A stretch of DNA of 64,000 nucleotides from Chrysomallon squamiferum (GCA_012295275.1 CM022675.1:15211963-15275962), one strand, 5' to 3'; counted from the stretch's first letter, positions 12,888 through 27,255 are shown. Translations and numbers: made by a program. The notes: a model not told the origin generated them from the sequence alone.

Positions 12888-12888
12888 C
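12650..12888. repeat. ATT/GTT array followed by (CT)n array
   Basis: A degenerate ATT/GTT trinucleotide stretch (12650-12725) is followed by a pure CT array at about 12792-12880. ORFs through it are artefacts. Confidence 0.95.
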
Positions 12889-13801
12889 CTAATTCGAAAT
12901 AGTTAAATCTGGATTTGAAACAATTTTAGGAATTTTGATAAATTAATTAGAATTTAAACAAAAGAGCACATTACAGTAGGCAAACCTGTTTTACCTAGGA
13001 ACACCACTAAAGAATTATGTAAACAAGTACAATAATATCAGACATATTTGGGCAATAGATATAAATTCATTTTGGCTTATATAGCGTTTAAAAGATTTTA
13101 TTTTAATATTAAGATGGGTAGCTTTTTATGCTAATGTATTTAAATGTAAAACTACATACGTATAGAAAAGATACATATATTGCGAACATTATAAAATATA
13201 ACAATGAACAAATTCAGCCTTCTCTAAATTATTTCAAAATACAATAAATTATAACCACGTTAAAATGTTTTTTCCCCAGACAAATATTTAAATCATTACA
13301 AGTATATTTATTTCAAAATGTTCAAAATTAAATTCTATCCTACTTCCATTCATGTTCAGTTAATTGAAGAGCAAAAACTAACGAAAACCTATCATACATC
13401 GCAGTAGTTCCCACTTCTTTTCTTTTATTTCCAGAACTTATTATAACAAATCATACATATATAAACTCTGTCACTTTGATCCATCTTCTTTCTTCCATTT
13501 TCCACGATCTACAAGTGTCAGATTTCCATACTAGGTAACGAAAAGAATCTGGTAGTACTGTGAAAATTTAATATCAGTTATTTAAGATCTGTAACAACCA
13601 GCGACATGATCTGATAATGTTAATATAACACGAATCTGACCACATCGAATGTTGTGTCCTAGTGAACCTCTGAAATTATTAATATTAACTTACAGCGAAG
13701 TAAAATATAAATTCAGCGACTTAAGACGTTATAGCTGAAACTGCCAACACTTTTGATCGTAACCAGTTTTTTCTTTTTATTCTTTATTTCTTTATTTCTT
13801 C

Positions 13802-13834
<33 letters not shown>

Positions 13835-13931
13835 TTTTTTTTTTTTTTTTTTTTTTTCAGTCTTAACAAATTTCAACAAATTTTCTCATATATGTAATTT
13901 TCATAGACACGCCTTAAAAATGTATTTCTAG
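12889..13931. other. gene-free AT-rich stretch
   Basis: No coding signal. A T-rich/ATT low-complexity tract at about 13790-13858 ends in a cag that could serve as a weak splice acceptor. Confidence 0.5.
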
Positions 13932-14100
13932 GACTGGACTTTAACAGTGCAAGTCACGATGTGCACGCCACATCTACAGTGACTCACTCGCTTCACAGAG
14001 AAGCGGGCCCAGGTGTCATCGATCATATCATTAACCAAGTTCGCCACCTAACGCACTTCGACTCCACTCAGTCTGCACTGCAAGTGCCATACATACAAAG
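13932..14100 (+). other. candidate unassigned exon
   Basis: A 169-bp segment of near-balanced base composition in AT-rich surroundings, bounded by a good acceptor (tgtatttctag before 13932) and a perfect donor (AAAG|gtaagt after 14100). One frame, starting at 13934, is open across all 55 codons (starts LDFNSASHDV, ends SALQVPYIQ); the other two close early. I recognise no domain. It could be an upstream exon of the aquaporin gene about 2.8 kb downstream (then possibly 5' UTR), an exon of an undetected gene, or a chance island. Confidence 0.35.
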
Positions 14101-15584
14101 GTAAGTCTCCGGTTATATTAATAAATCGGAAATTTCTATGGAAACTGGATTAAAAAAAAATAACCTCACACTTCATTTATATCTTTGTTGATTACTATAT
14201 ATAATCGTCCAACCCTCCGAGTGTATAAATCAATGTTTAAAATGAGCAGTTATGATTGAAATTAGCAATATCTCTGCTTTTTAAGACTCAAACAAAAAAA
14301 CAAAAAAGTAAAAAATAAAAATGAAAATCCCATTGAATATGAATAACAAATAAGTCAGCACAAGGAACGATAGTATTCTGAAATATCGACATTTAAAAAG
14401 AAAGAAAATTAACTTGAACATTTTAAAAATAAACACCTTACCTTCATGAACTGACTAAGATGCTGTACTGACAACTATAAAATAAAATGTTCTTATCTAA
14501 TCATACTTATTTGTGGATGGACACATGTATGAACGTTTCGTTGTGTGCGTTAAAAGGTTTCTGAATGTGAACGAGTGGAAGCGTGTCTTTCTCGTTTGCA
14601 TTTAGTGTAAAAACATTCTTATTAATATGTACACTGCATCGTTCATGTTGTCAGGACATTAGATTCATTGTATTTGTAAATAGTTTCATTTTTAAAATCC
14701 TGTAATGAAATATGCAATTTATTAATATTATATAAACATCGATTTATAGCTGAAACATAATTATATCAAATTTACACGAAGGAATGGTAAGAGTTTTGTC
14801 CCTTAGACAAGTCTATATTTGGATATTAGAACGGCTTACTTGAAATACAAAATGTTATTGTTAAAGAATAAATATACTTTTATTACTTCTAGGAGTTTCT
14901 TTGCTTGTTATCTATAGTGGATAATAATTAACATAATTAACATGTAAATATATATCCTATTATTATGTAACGCAGAGTTTCCTAGTATATAAAAGCAAAC
15001 ATAGTTATGCTTTGTTTTTACTCATTTCAGAATTAATTTTAATCAACGATAAATTACGAAAAATTAATTGAAAACATAGTAATCTTTAAAATGTTTTTCG
15101 AAAAAAAAGAAGAAAAAAAATGTTTTACACATCCAGGTTATTATTATTATTTTTTTTTATTATTATTATTTTTTTTTTTTTCTTAATTCAAAAACAAAAT
15201 ATGATCATAAAAATACTAATATTACGAAATATTCGAAGGTTGCCATTTTACACCTTCTCTACTGCAGTCTTGACATCATCACGCACCTGGCGAGTTTATA
15301 ATTGCAATTTTTTTTTTTTCTGACAAAGCTAGAAGAAACCTGAGTAGAGCAAATCGGGCCTCCATGTGACGGTTAAAGAAAAATAGAGCAGACAAATAAA
15401 CCAGTTTCCTCACTTAAACTTTACTCGTTTTTCTTCTAACCTTGTTATTAAATAAGACTGAGTGGGGAAAAAAAGAATTATAAATGCATAAAATAAACAC
15501 ATTAGCAACGGTACACTTTAAAAATCATTTCATATTTGTCCGTTTACGTATATTTAAAATGTTACATTTTTATATGTTAACGTA

Positions 15585-15647
<63 letters not shown>

Positions 15648-16892
15648 TAAATCAAAGTTCGTCTAATTTTATGTATTTTATTTTAAGGTAAACTGATTGA
15701 GTGATTGTTGGAAATCTTTTTTAAAAAGTTAGCACTGGTATTTGCATGTCATTCTGCATAAGCAGCTTTGAATTTTAAATAATAATTCAAAATGTTTTAT
15801 TCGAAGACTAAAGATATGAATACAAAAGTAATATATTTTTCATACACGCACATACAAACACAAGACAGATACATACCCACAAGCATAGATACTTTCATTT
15901 AAAAAATTAAAAAACAATACAGTTTATCAAACAAAGGCAAAGGGCTTCAGAAAATTGCATCCAACAAAAAGAAACAAAACAAAATTTCTAGACTTTTTAT
16001 AAATATTTTGAACAAAAGCAAACACACACAAAAAAGAAGAATCGAAGGACACTTCGCTGTAGACAAGTGACCGGTAAGACTATCACCTCAGCGTGTTCTC
16101 ATGCATGACAACAAACAGGGCGTTTCTTCAGAAACGTTAGATGTCGTTCACTGACAGACATGTCTCCACCGTATGCCAGTTGACAAAGGGACATCCCAAA
16201 CACATATTTATACTGAGAAACAAAAGAAAATCATACCACCAAGTCACATGCGTCATACTAAATGTTAAGGCGAAATTAAATAAATGTTGCCCCTGCTACT
16301 GCCCATCTACTTGTGCAACTGGTCCTATTATCACCAGCATTACTACTAATCCTGTTTCTCTTTCTGCTGCTAATACTGACTGTAGGAGTAGTATCACTAT
16401 TATTACTTTTGCTTTTGCTATAACTAGTACTGCTATAATTACTTTTTCTACTGCTTCCAGTTTCTCGCCAGTTTACTGTAGCATAATCATCGACAGCAAG
16501 AACAACAAAATCAACAATAATAATAATATTGTGTTTTTATTAAATAAAGTAATTCTAACAGCTGAAAACCAAATATAAGCATTATGGCTATTTTGTAGAT
16601 GTGGTGAATTTCTTTTGCTTTTCAGCATCCAAATAAAACTTCTGAAACGTCTAACGTGACCTAGAATGGTTCAGAAAAGGTAAATAATTTGCATGCCGTC
16701 ACCCCTCCCAGTCAGTGGAATGGCTCCTGCATAATTACACCAATATAACTGGGATGAAAAAACAACGAACTATAATACACCTGCTACAGTGACTGCTCAA
16801 TAAACAATAACAAAGACAACTTTAAGTTTTGTATCCATGACTGAAAGTTGCGCATGAATTAGAGTTTAATAATTTTTCACAATTTGAACCAA
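14101..16892. other. gene-free stretch upstream of the aquaporin gene
   Basis: AT-rich DNA with T-rich runs at 15140-15185, an ATT array at 15585-15647 and a degenerate ACT-type region near 16330-16500. A 145-codon ORF at 16141-16578 is Thr/Ser/Ile-rich because of that degenerate repeat and is not accepted as a gene. Confidence 0.5.
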
Positions 16893-19800
16893 ATGTCCAA
16901 GAGTGTAGATACTAGTGGATTCTGTTCCGTTTTGAGAAAAATAATGTCCGAGGAAGTGGATGATCTGAGAAGTGCCAACTTCTGGCGAGCGGTATTCGCT
17001 GAATTTCTTGGCTGTTTTCTACTCGTGCTGACAGGTATTGGATCCGACCTGCACGAGGAGGGGACTGTTCACCACAGCACAGTTCATCTCATTCTAGAAG
17101 CGGGATTTTTTATTGCAGTCATCATATCAGTACTAGGACACGTCAGCGGAGCACACGTCAATCCTGCAGTCAGCGTAGGATTTGTTGTCACGAGGAATAT
17201 AAGCATTGTTCGGTTCCTATTTTACGTCATAGGACAATGTGCTGGATCCATATCAGGTGCCGCACTTCTGAAAATACTGATCCCCCAGTCAATGAGAGGA
17301 AATTTTGGTCTTTTGGCGCCAGCGAAAAATGTGACACTGGAACATGCTCTGGTTGTGGAAATAATAACAACTTTCTTTTTACTCCTTACTATTTTTTCTG
17401 TGTTAGACCAACTCAGGACGGATTTTCAAGGATCAAAACCTTTAATTATTGGCCTAGTTGTTTGTACCAACATTTTCTTTTCAGTAAGTATTTTTCTGAC
17501 AAATGCAACGTCTTCTTCTTTTGTTTCAATATTCTGCTTGTTGTTTTATACAATCTGCAATCTGCAATTCATTATGCAATCTGCTGCCTGTAATAAATAA
17601 AAAGGTACTGATAACTGTTGAAGGATAGTGGACACACTCATGCCTGTATACATTTATAAATAAAAAAATGTTAGGCTTAACTTTATTCAGATGAACAAAG
17701 ATGCATATTAAAATATAACTTAAATGGTGTGGGCAATGGCATTAGTTTTCCTACAGAATGAAACTCGATTAATAACTCTTAAATGTTGAAATAGTCTCCG
17801 TACAAGAATTTTCTTTTTTAATGACATACTTTACGATTAACGTATTCTAGTTTTAGCCTTAACTTGTTTGAGATAATTATATTGTATTTAGGTCATTTTG
17901 TTCTTTTGCAAGTTGGCAGTAACACTAAACAATTGTCATATTTGCCAAGGAAGAGGTTAATTCTGATACTTCTACTAACTTTATATCAGGAATTCATCAG
18001 AAAATATGTTCTGCACATCTCTTCATAGAAATGTATACCTTCTATACCTTCTATAATTTCACCTGTTATAACCTTCAAGTGTTTTGGTCAAGGTGAGTGT
18101 TCCCCGTTCAGTATTTTTCTTGAGCCTCAGATACAGCATTTCTTGTTGTTGTTTTTTTTGGGTTTTTTTAAAATTATTTTCTTGCGGATTTCAGATGAAT
18201 TTAGTTTTGTTTAATTTAATCTGTGAGTGAGCCCATATGTTGGGTTTTTATTTCTATTTGGGCCACGGTAGAAACAGATCATATTTAATTGTTTTGAGCT
18301 CAGTTTACATTGTAAAATAACTAAATAAGTAATCTGACTAAAGTACGTGACAGATAAATGTTGTGGACAGGTAAGTAGATAGTACGATCTCTCTCTAGAT
18401 AATTTTCATAATGTATTAAAACTACTGAGATTTAGTTCAGTCCATACTGTCTACACCAAAATTCAACGAACATCTTTTTAAAATAGTAATTAATGGTTGG
18501 AAGAAACTAAATCAGAAGATAAACAGATTTACGAAATGATTAACATTATATTTACTTAAATCGACAATACCCCGCAAAGTAACACAGCAAATCATTATTA
18601 AAAATATCCCAACCCCAAATGTTATTTTTTGTGGCGATGATGATTATGTTTTTCTTTACAATGAAATTCATTTCATTTAAAAATCTTATTCCCCTCAAAT
18701 ATAGTGTCTCCTTTTCTGGTATTATTTGAAATTCTAGACTGAAAGTTTAGATCAACGTGAATTATTTACTGTTGTGTTCAGTACCAGGTATCATTTATCA
18801 CACCTCATGTGCAAATAACACCCAGACAAAGTCCGCGACAGAGAAGTCATAAACATTTCTCCAATACACAACTCTGCTGCATCTAAATCTGAGAAATCAT
18901 TCACGTTGGTACATTCACTGTTCCCTTTTATTTGTCTTTTCTTCTTTTAGGTAGTACTTATGTTTTGTGTAAAACCACCAAACCCACCAAAATACTATAC
19001 AATGGAAAACTGGGTAACAAAGCTAGAGAAAATCCCATTAAGGTCACAGACTTTGGTTGACCAGATAGATTTCTTTCAACTTCACTCATGTTCATGGGTA
19101 TTTAACAAAGAAAAAAGAATGTGAATGAGACGAAAGGCAATCTTTTAACGTGATGCTGAGTTCAGATGTGTACGTGGCTGTTTCAAGTTACAGCTTCTGT
19201 ATCTAGTTTTAGTAGGATGACAGTAAGAATTGAGAACATTTAAAAAACTAAAGTTAATGTGAGAATGGAACAGGGTGATTCTTTTGTCAGCATTGATATT
19301 TTAGATCTGGGGTTTTCAATGTTAGAAATCTTTGAACAATAAAAATAAATAAATAAATAAATAAAACCAAGAAAATGTTTAACTATGCCAGTCCAGCAGA
19401 TATACATTCTATTCTGTGTATGTCCTTCACAAATAGAGTTCAAATAAAAAAATAATACAAAACTCGTTCCACTAATGTCGCTGGATCTTGAAATCAGGAA
19501 TATCAAAATACATTTGACTACATTCAATATTCAAGAAAATGCAAACATCTTTAATTAAAATAACCACCAAATGTTATAGAATCTTATCTGGTTTCACACA
19601 TATTTTCGCGTCTCGTAATAGTATCAAATAAATATTAATAAAAAAAATTATGCATAAATATTTCTGCAGGGACATATTTCTGGGGGATGTATGAATCCTA
19701 TACGTAGTCTCGGCCCCGCTGTTGTTACTGGTCAGCTGGAATATCAGTGGGTAAGTATGTTAACAACATTTTCTTATCCGCACCTTCTTAAACATTATAA

Positions 19801-20539
19801 TAACATCAATATACCTTTAACTGAAGACCAAATATTTTGAACAATTCCATTAAATTGGCCAACCTATCTATTAACTTAAAACCTTTCAATAACAAGATGA
19901 AATGATACTTTACTCATTTTAAAATTATTTCATATTTTATTCATCAGTAATTTGACAAATCATTTAAAAAAAGCGAGTGTCAAATTGAAGTCCACAATTT
20001 GATTTGATACAGTTAAATAGTATCGTATTTCCTGTTAGTTCTGGTAACATTTTATATCAAATTCCTTGTCTGCAATGTCTATGAAAACATTTTATATTCA
20101 GTCAGCAGACAATATGTAAAGTTTTTAAATTTTATTTACTTTTTATGAATGCTTTTCCAAGGAAAACATTTAGTTTCCTTTAAGGATGTAACTTTTTTTT
20201 TACATACTCATGTTTATTCCTGCTTTTTTAAGAACATACCGTGAATACTTATGCCTTCCTGAATTGTCTAAAATATTTTTGATTTATCTCGTTTAACAGA
20301 TCTACTGGCTTGGCCCAGTGGTAGGCGGCGCTTGCGGCAGTCTGATGTACGTGTTCGTGTTTTCCGTTCAGGCTGGAAAGGCCGGTTGTTCAGTTTGTGT
20401 TTCCAGCAGGAAATATGATGCAGTCAACATCGAGGAAGACAAGAAGACTTTTGAAGAGATTTCAGAAAAAACAGAACTCGAAGAAGAATCTGCAAGAAAA
20501 CGAAATTTGCTGTCCATGGATAGCGCTACAAAAGTGTGA
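16893..20539 (+). CDS. aquaporin / MIP-family channel with NPA-NPI signature
   Basis: Three exons, 16893-17483, 19670-19750 and 20300-20539, all joined in phase 0 with gtaagt donors at exons 1 and 2, give 303 residues. Six membrane segments can be followed, starting with FWRAVFAEFLGCFLLVLTGI (30-49). The first half-helix loop has SGAHVNPAV (NPA at 90-92). The second, created by exon 2, reads SGGCMNPIRSLGP, so NPA is replaced by NPI at 206-208 while the selectivity-filter Arg (209) is kept. Residue 204 upstream is Cys, near the classical mercury-sensitive position. The C-terminus (after about 245) is hydrophilic and acidic, probably cytosolic. The family carries water and sometimes small solutes across the plasma membrane. 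ATG 16893 is the first in-frame ATG; ATG 16944 (MSEEVDD) is an alternative. The NPI change may alter conductance. AATAAA lies at 20771. Confidence 0.9.
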
Positions 20540-20770
20540 AGTAGAATTTGCTGTATTCATGATGTCAGAAGTCTAACAGAGACTAACTTACTAACAGTTA
20601 CAGTTTTATATACGTGAATATTGTATTTGATTCTTCACACAGCATAAATATTATTTTAAACTTTTAATATGTTTTGTAAGAAATTAATCGTGTGTAAGTT
20701 CCTAATTTTATAAGCCTGTAAGCATTTGTGACAGCTTCGAAATGAAGCATTTCTTATGTTCAAAAATTAA

Positions 20771-20776
20771 AATAAA
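20771..20776 (+). terminator. polyadenylation signal of the aquaporin gene
   Basis: AATAAA 232 bp after the stop codon, in the expected orientation. Confidence 0.55.
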
Positions 20777-21171
20777 GATAACTGTCGGAATTAAAAACGT
20801 TAGATCAATATTGACAAGAAACTCGATAAATTGTAGCATCTTTTATTAACTAGATTGTGTTTCTATATTTCCAAAACCTATATTTTAACCCATCATATTT
20901 GGTAATGCAAACTTTTCAAAAAAATTGATAATCATTGATGTGAACCTGCAACACTACCGTATCCCACCAGAACAGAGACTGTATTAGATTTTAACTACAA
21001 CATTATTCCTGAAATAAATTAATTTTTAGTTGCTAACTAATTAATGTTACTGAATTCGTCTCTAAGCCTCTTTTTTTATTATTCACTGTTACATAAAATT
21101 TGAGAGTCTGTACATCCACGAATTTATTATTACATTTTTCAAATTAATGTATTGTGTTGTTTTATCTAGAT

Positions 21172-21435
21172 CACTGGTTTTCAGCCTTTTTCATACCACG
21201 ACCCCTTATAAACAACTCAATATGAGAGATAACCCATTTAAAATTTTTGTTTCAATAATATCTAGTCAGTACAAAAGGAATCTATATTCACTATGACTGG
21301 TCCCAAACCTATCTACATGTTTTTATTTATTCCTCCTTCCAAGTCAAGTTGAAAAATGCTAAAACATATCTCGCTCAAGAACGATCTCGTGACCCCCAGA
21401 AAAAAGACTGGCGACCCTCAGGTTGAAAACCTATG
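21172..21435. mobile_element. non-autonomous hAT-like MITE with target-site duplication
   Basis: A 264-bp element begins CACTGGTTTTCAGCCTTTTT and ends with the inverse of CATAGGTTTTCAACCTGAGG, giving imperfect terminal inverted repeats of the 'CAGTGGTTCTCAACC' type known from hAT (Charlie-like) elements. It is flanked by ATCTAGAT (21164-21171) and ATCTAGAA (21436-21443), an 8-bp target duplication with one mismatch, as expected for hAT. Internal text (cacgaccccttataaac, cgtgacccccag) also matches this class. No transposase is present. Confidence 0.82.
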
Positions 21436-22407
21436 ATCTAGAACAAATGACTGAAATAATTATTAATAATGTTTAACATATTCAAGGAAGGTATATATTT
21501 CATACAATAATCCTTAGATTAGTTTAAATCAAGTGTACATTGTATTTGTATTTGATAAAAAAAGATGTCAACTAGTAACGAATAGATTTGAAGTATTTGT
21601 TAAATTACTTTTTATTTATTTATTTATTTATTTATTTTTATTTATTTATTTATTTACTTATACTTATATTTATATATATATTAATTAAATAAAATTTAAA
21701 TAAATTTATTAAACTATAGAACATGTTAAATATTTTATTAATAGGAAATATACGGCGTATCCTTTTGAACGTTCATATTAATGATTTTTCAACCATTTCT
21801 GTTATAAATATAAATAATTTCGAAAGTGTTTTGCAAACAGTCCTTTCTGTATAAAAAATATTGATGTAAATACATATCTCGTATAAAATACCATTACTAT
21901 GGAATTTCATATAAATTTCATTTAAACATATGTGAGAAAGTTGTAAATGAACTGTAGCATCTCATGTGAGTATAATAGGGTTTCGAAAATATTATACATT
22001 AATTCAAAATATCAGTAATAAAGATGACGATGATGATGATGATGATGTCACAGTTAACAGTTTTATTTGTACACTAAAAATGGAATGCATTCAAATCAAA
22101 GGAAAGGTCCAGATGAAGTTGTATTTACTAATTTAGATATAAGTATAAACAGTGTCATAAAGTTTTCATTATTTACATTAAAACATTTTGTTGTTGTTGT
22201 TGCTTCATTAAATTAAAAGTTCTGTATTCACATATCAAACTGTGCTATTGTTACAGTAAATCTGCTCTTACAGTGTCGTTCGTGTTACATACTAGTATTT
22301 GTTAATAAGACTTACCACTGAAGTTCGGCAGATATTAAATTTTTTTTTTTTTTTTTAAAGTCAATACATGATAGTAATTTTAATCACCAATTGTATTATT
22401 ATTATTA

Positions 22408-22470
<63 letters not shown>

Positions 22471-22839
22471 AACTGTTATAGTTTTGATATCCAAAAATAT
22501 TTTTTTTTAAACTTCTTCCCCACGAATATATACCAAAATCGCTAACTACTAAACTCTTAATAAATAATTTCTACATAACATCCTATGTTTCTACAGGAAC
22601 CTGTCTAAAGTGTAACTCTTGTAATATAATATAAAAACGCACTAACACACTAACAGAAAACAAATATCAGTAACGACTTGAAAGTAATAAAGTTCTTTTC
22701 TGCTTATAGCAGCTTATCACTGTTATTTAAGTAGCAGACGAGGACCATAGTTCGCTGCTTTATGCCTACTGGCCTATAATTTTCTAGTAAATGAATACAC
22801 ATTCATACAACGGCTACATACATTCAGACATACATACAC

Positions 22840-22948
22840 CGAGACACACCTACATACATTCACGCATACATACACACATACATACAAACATAGATACATA
22901 CATACATACATACACGCATACATGCATACATACATACATACATACAAA
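22840..22948. repeat. (ATAC)n tetranucleotide array, imperfect
   Basis: Imperfect catacatacat repeats, with variants such as acacat and cgcata. Confidence 0.9.
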
Positions 22949-25900
22949 ATCTTACGTTACAGGATAAATAAATTAAATAAATACTAAAATATTACATCAC
23001 AGAGAAGATGTTGCATTTTTTTTCGTTTCTTTTCAGACAATAGAAGATACAAAATTACGTTTTCCATTTATATTTTCAAAATTTCTATCTGTTGATATAA
23101 AAAAAGTTCAGTTCAGATACAATAATAACATCAACAACAACAACAGTAATAATTATTGTTATTGTTGTTGTTGAGAGAAAAATAGCAGCTGAATAAAGTG
23201 TGAAAAAAAAATGGTTGTAAATAAATAAATGTTTCAATTATTTCCTACAGATTAAAAGAAAACCGTATTGTATTTACCTAAGTATAAAGCAAAGACACTT
23301 AATTGAATTTTATCTACCTGATTCCTATAACAAAATAAATTAAGTTACCAGATATTACACTTTTCTAATTAGTTACATTTTCATTTATTGTTTTCAAGGA
23401 TTATTAAATAGTTAGCATTAATGAATATTTCCTTTGTTTCATTCTGAAAACCTGCATCTGTGAACTGAGCCTCAGTAACAAACAGAAATAAGTTTAATAT
23501 GAGAAAGGATGTAATCAGTTAATAGCAAAGTAATTTTACACATATCTGTAGAGACATCAGTAAATACCACATACTTAAAAAAACTGGCTGGAGCGGGAAA
23601 TAGCCTTCTAGCCACCTAAGATTTATTAATGCTGAGATCCGTTGAATCTCAGATAAGCCATGACGTGATCCAAAGCTGTACTTTAAATCTAATACATCAG
23701 CTAACACTATGTCTTAAAAAATATTAGAATTAAATAAAACAATTTTGTCATTGATTTACCCATTATTTCTTGTTTCCTTCATATTTACAACAGGATCAAT
23801 CTGTCATTTTCTTCCTTTTTATGTCACAAGAACACAGAAAAACGTCATCCACAGATTTATGTTATTGAGATACTTTATTATTAACACACGTTGGTCCCTA
23901 GTGGAAAATATAACAGATTATGAACCACATAAAATAAAGTTTTAGTATTTGTAAGACAAGTATACAGAGATTTTTATTATATTGTTGCTAATGACATTTT
24001 ATATAAACATTAATAATTTACAACTATCTATGTTTACGTATGTGCGTTCTCACACGGACTGTTCATCTCAAACCAATTACTTTCTTTTATAACATGTATA
24101 TAGTTGTTCTTACAGTCAGCGTTGTTAATCTTAAGCAAATAATTTACATCCGTTCTTAATCAGCTGAATAAAAACAATTTAGGAAAAAAAATAAAAAGTT
24201 AGAGTGATAAAAATATGCAGAGAAAAACAACCAGCTGTCACTTACAGAAATGATATACTTCACTCCAGGGAACTTCAGTGACATGGAAGGTGGAAAAGGC
24301 AATTTATGAAGAGAAATTAGTTGATCCATTTGCTACAATTTCAGTATCTGTAGCAGACTTTACATTAGCAACAATGAAACAATCGCATCATACACACACA
24401 AACCGTCTATAATTTTAATCGCATGTTCGCCAGTATTGATATTTCATTTATTCTCCATTTTCTAAATCCCTCGCGTCACTCATCAACACGCCCACTATGA
24501 CATAAAAACTAAACATCAAATACACGGGGTGTGACTTCTTCTTGTTGTTGGGGCAATAACAAAATGTTCAGCTCAAAACTGCAAAATCCTACTGATATTT
24601 CCGGTGAATGCTGCAGTCCTATTGGTCACAGTTTGAATAGTACGGGATTTGGCCATATTATCAACCCACGCTCTCTGCAAGCCAACCCGATTTACCTATG
24701 TATAAAATTAGCAGATATTCTAAATTATGACAGCACCTGTTTATAAAACATCAGTTGTCTGAACAATAAGTCTGGTGCTACAGAACAACTACGCAATTTT
24801 CAGAACTGGTAAGTACAGAAACTTTACACTGTTTTATAACGAACTCGCAATTGTATTTTATATAATACAAAAAATCAGAAATAAAGCGGAAAATAATTAA
24901 ATCAGCTGAAAGGAGAGATGAATAATATAAGAAAACAAAATTAATATAGGAACTGTTCAGAAAGTTACAAAAATTGTAATCAAACTGCATTAAAGTCTTT
25001 TAAATAAAAAATAATAAAAACATTACTTGAAAAACATAAACGTGCGAACATTGTTCATTAAACAAACGTTCATTTGTGAAACTGTAGATGATATTCTTAT
25101 TAAGATGATTATTGCAATAAAAGTAATAATAAATGCTGTACAATGATTCTTCGTGTAAAGTTCGACTAGTGATATATATTTTTTACGCCCTGACTCAGAT
25201 AATAAGAACCTGAAAATAGCGTCTGATACGATGGAAATCGAAGAGGGAGCATGATATGAAATCAATATATAAACTAGAAATTCTTTATTAGCACATAAAT
25301 CGCAGTGAAAATATAATTATCTTTGGTTTCACGCTAAAATCTTTTAAACTGATTTCTCCGCAGTCTTCATTGGTTTCAAATATTTTTCGTTGCAGACTCT
25401 AGGTTTAATGGATAATAATGTTTTTTAATCTCTCGGATTTATAATCTTCCCTTTTGATATATTAGAAATTTAAAAATATATAAATAAATAAAGGTCAGTA
25501 AAACATGAATACTTATTTAGTGAGAGGGAGATAAAAGTACTTACACAAACTAATGTCGATAAACAGAATGACAAACTTGGTATTGTATTTAAAACTGTTA
25601 TTTATTACTTTGAAACAAAACAAACATTTACATTTATTTCGATTTAATCATGCAGATACATATGATTTACTATGCCCCAATTTACAGGACTAACCTTATT
25701 TAGCTATGAACAAAAAACAAAAAAAATCTAGCGGAATCTTATGTCATTACAACGTTAAAACATTACATCCGTACAAGGTTATATTTAAAATGACAAGACT
25801 ACTGCGTTGAATGAGACATCGCTTACAACACAATCATACTCGCCGCAAAACGTAAAACATTTTTTATTATTTATCCTACTGACAAAAATTTGAAACATTA

Positions 25901-27255
25901 ATTTTCTTGTGTGAATAAATATATTCCATTTCCAAATTTGTTAGTAATACATCTCAACCATTATACCATACATTATCGATGTACATTGTAACATTTTTGT
26001 TATATGACATTTAATGCTTTTACTGATAGTTTATGAGTGACAAAGAACTGCTGTGTAATAAAATACAGACACGTTGACTTCTCTTTCAATTTAATAAGTA
26101 ATATGATTCAAACCTTTCTGAATTCACTTCCATCAGACTTGTAATAGGAGAGTATAAGTTTACGTCACAACAGGCATCAGGACGATATGGCTGCCAACTG
26201 TCTGCCAAAGGAATATATACTGTTAAAACTGTCTACGTTTTTAACTGGTTCCGATGCAAATGTTGAATCACCGACGATGATTCTGTCAGTGTAGCAGCGG
26301 CTGTAGTTGTAGATGTTTTTATAGCTCTAGTAACTTTAGTAATAACTGTTACATGTATTTATTGCTTTATAAATGCTAAATTGAAGTGACGTTCCCTTAA
26401 ATCTGACAAAAATAGCACATACTCAAACACACATACATACATACATACAGACACACACATACTTATAAACATAAACGCACACACAAACTCACAAACATAT
26501 AAGAAATATTTGTTTGATACAGCTAACTGAAATGTTTGTTTCCAAGTTCGGACCGGTCATTAAAGGACCAACTGAAAGAATTCATAATAACATCATCCAT
26601 ACTGTAGAAGTGAGAATCCTAATTTATTTCTTATATCAACATGAACTTCACTGAACTTCAGTAAAACCAGATCTTTGATAATTGTACGTGTAAAATTATG
26701 TAATTTAAAATAATCATTAAGTATTTTTAAATGTGGATTGAATCCAGGAAGATAAAAATAACTCATAGCTGTTTGTTAAAGACTTACACTTTACACCAAA
26801 AAAAAATTAAAACATTTTCATTTTTAGTTCCATAATTTTACAAATACAATTATCTAAGATCTGGTTTCACTGAAAGTAAGCAGATGATTTGTACAGTCAA
26901 GAAGAATTGATAATTTACTTTATGTATTATTCAAAACCAAACTGACGATTTGCTCATAGTGAAAAACACTTGCAGGTTTTATGTTGCTTTACTACATTTT
27001 AAACCTTGTATTAACAATTATTTCATAGATACAAGTATGGGCATGTTCATGTTCATTCAAACATATATAACACAAAAATACATAAGCACAAACGTAACGA
27101 AATCATTTGTTATCTTCATAGATATAAAAACATATAAAACAATGTTAACCATTCCAAGTAACGTATCATCTGACCTTGCCAGCAGTATTTATATCAACAA
27201 ACAATATTTCACCACAACACAAAAAGTTACATGCTTTAAAATATGTAAGTTATCC

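Noticed and set aside
16141-16578. 145-codon ORF rich in Thr, Ser and Ile
   Set aside because: Contains a degenerate ACT-type repeat; no signal peptide, domain or splice support.
17484-17600. Continuation of the aquaporin ORF past 17483
   Set aside because: Reads into intron 1 directly after a gtaagt donor; splicing to 19670 restores the family sequence through the second NPA-type loop.
24531-24746. 71-codon ORF with ..GFGHIINPRSLQANP.., slightly like an aquaporin loop
   Set aside because: Resemblance is limited to a few residues; no flanking membrane segments; start codon is not ATG.
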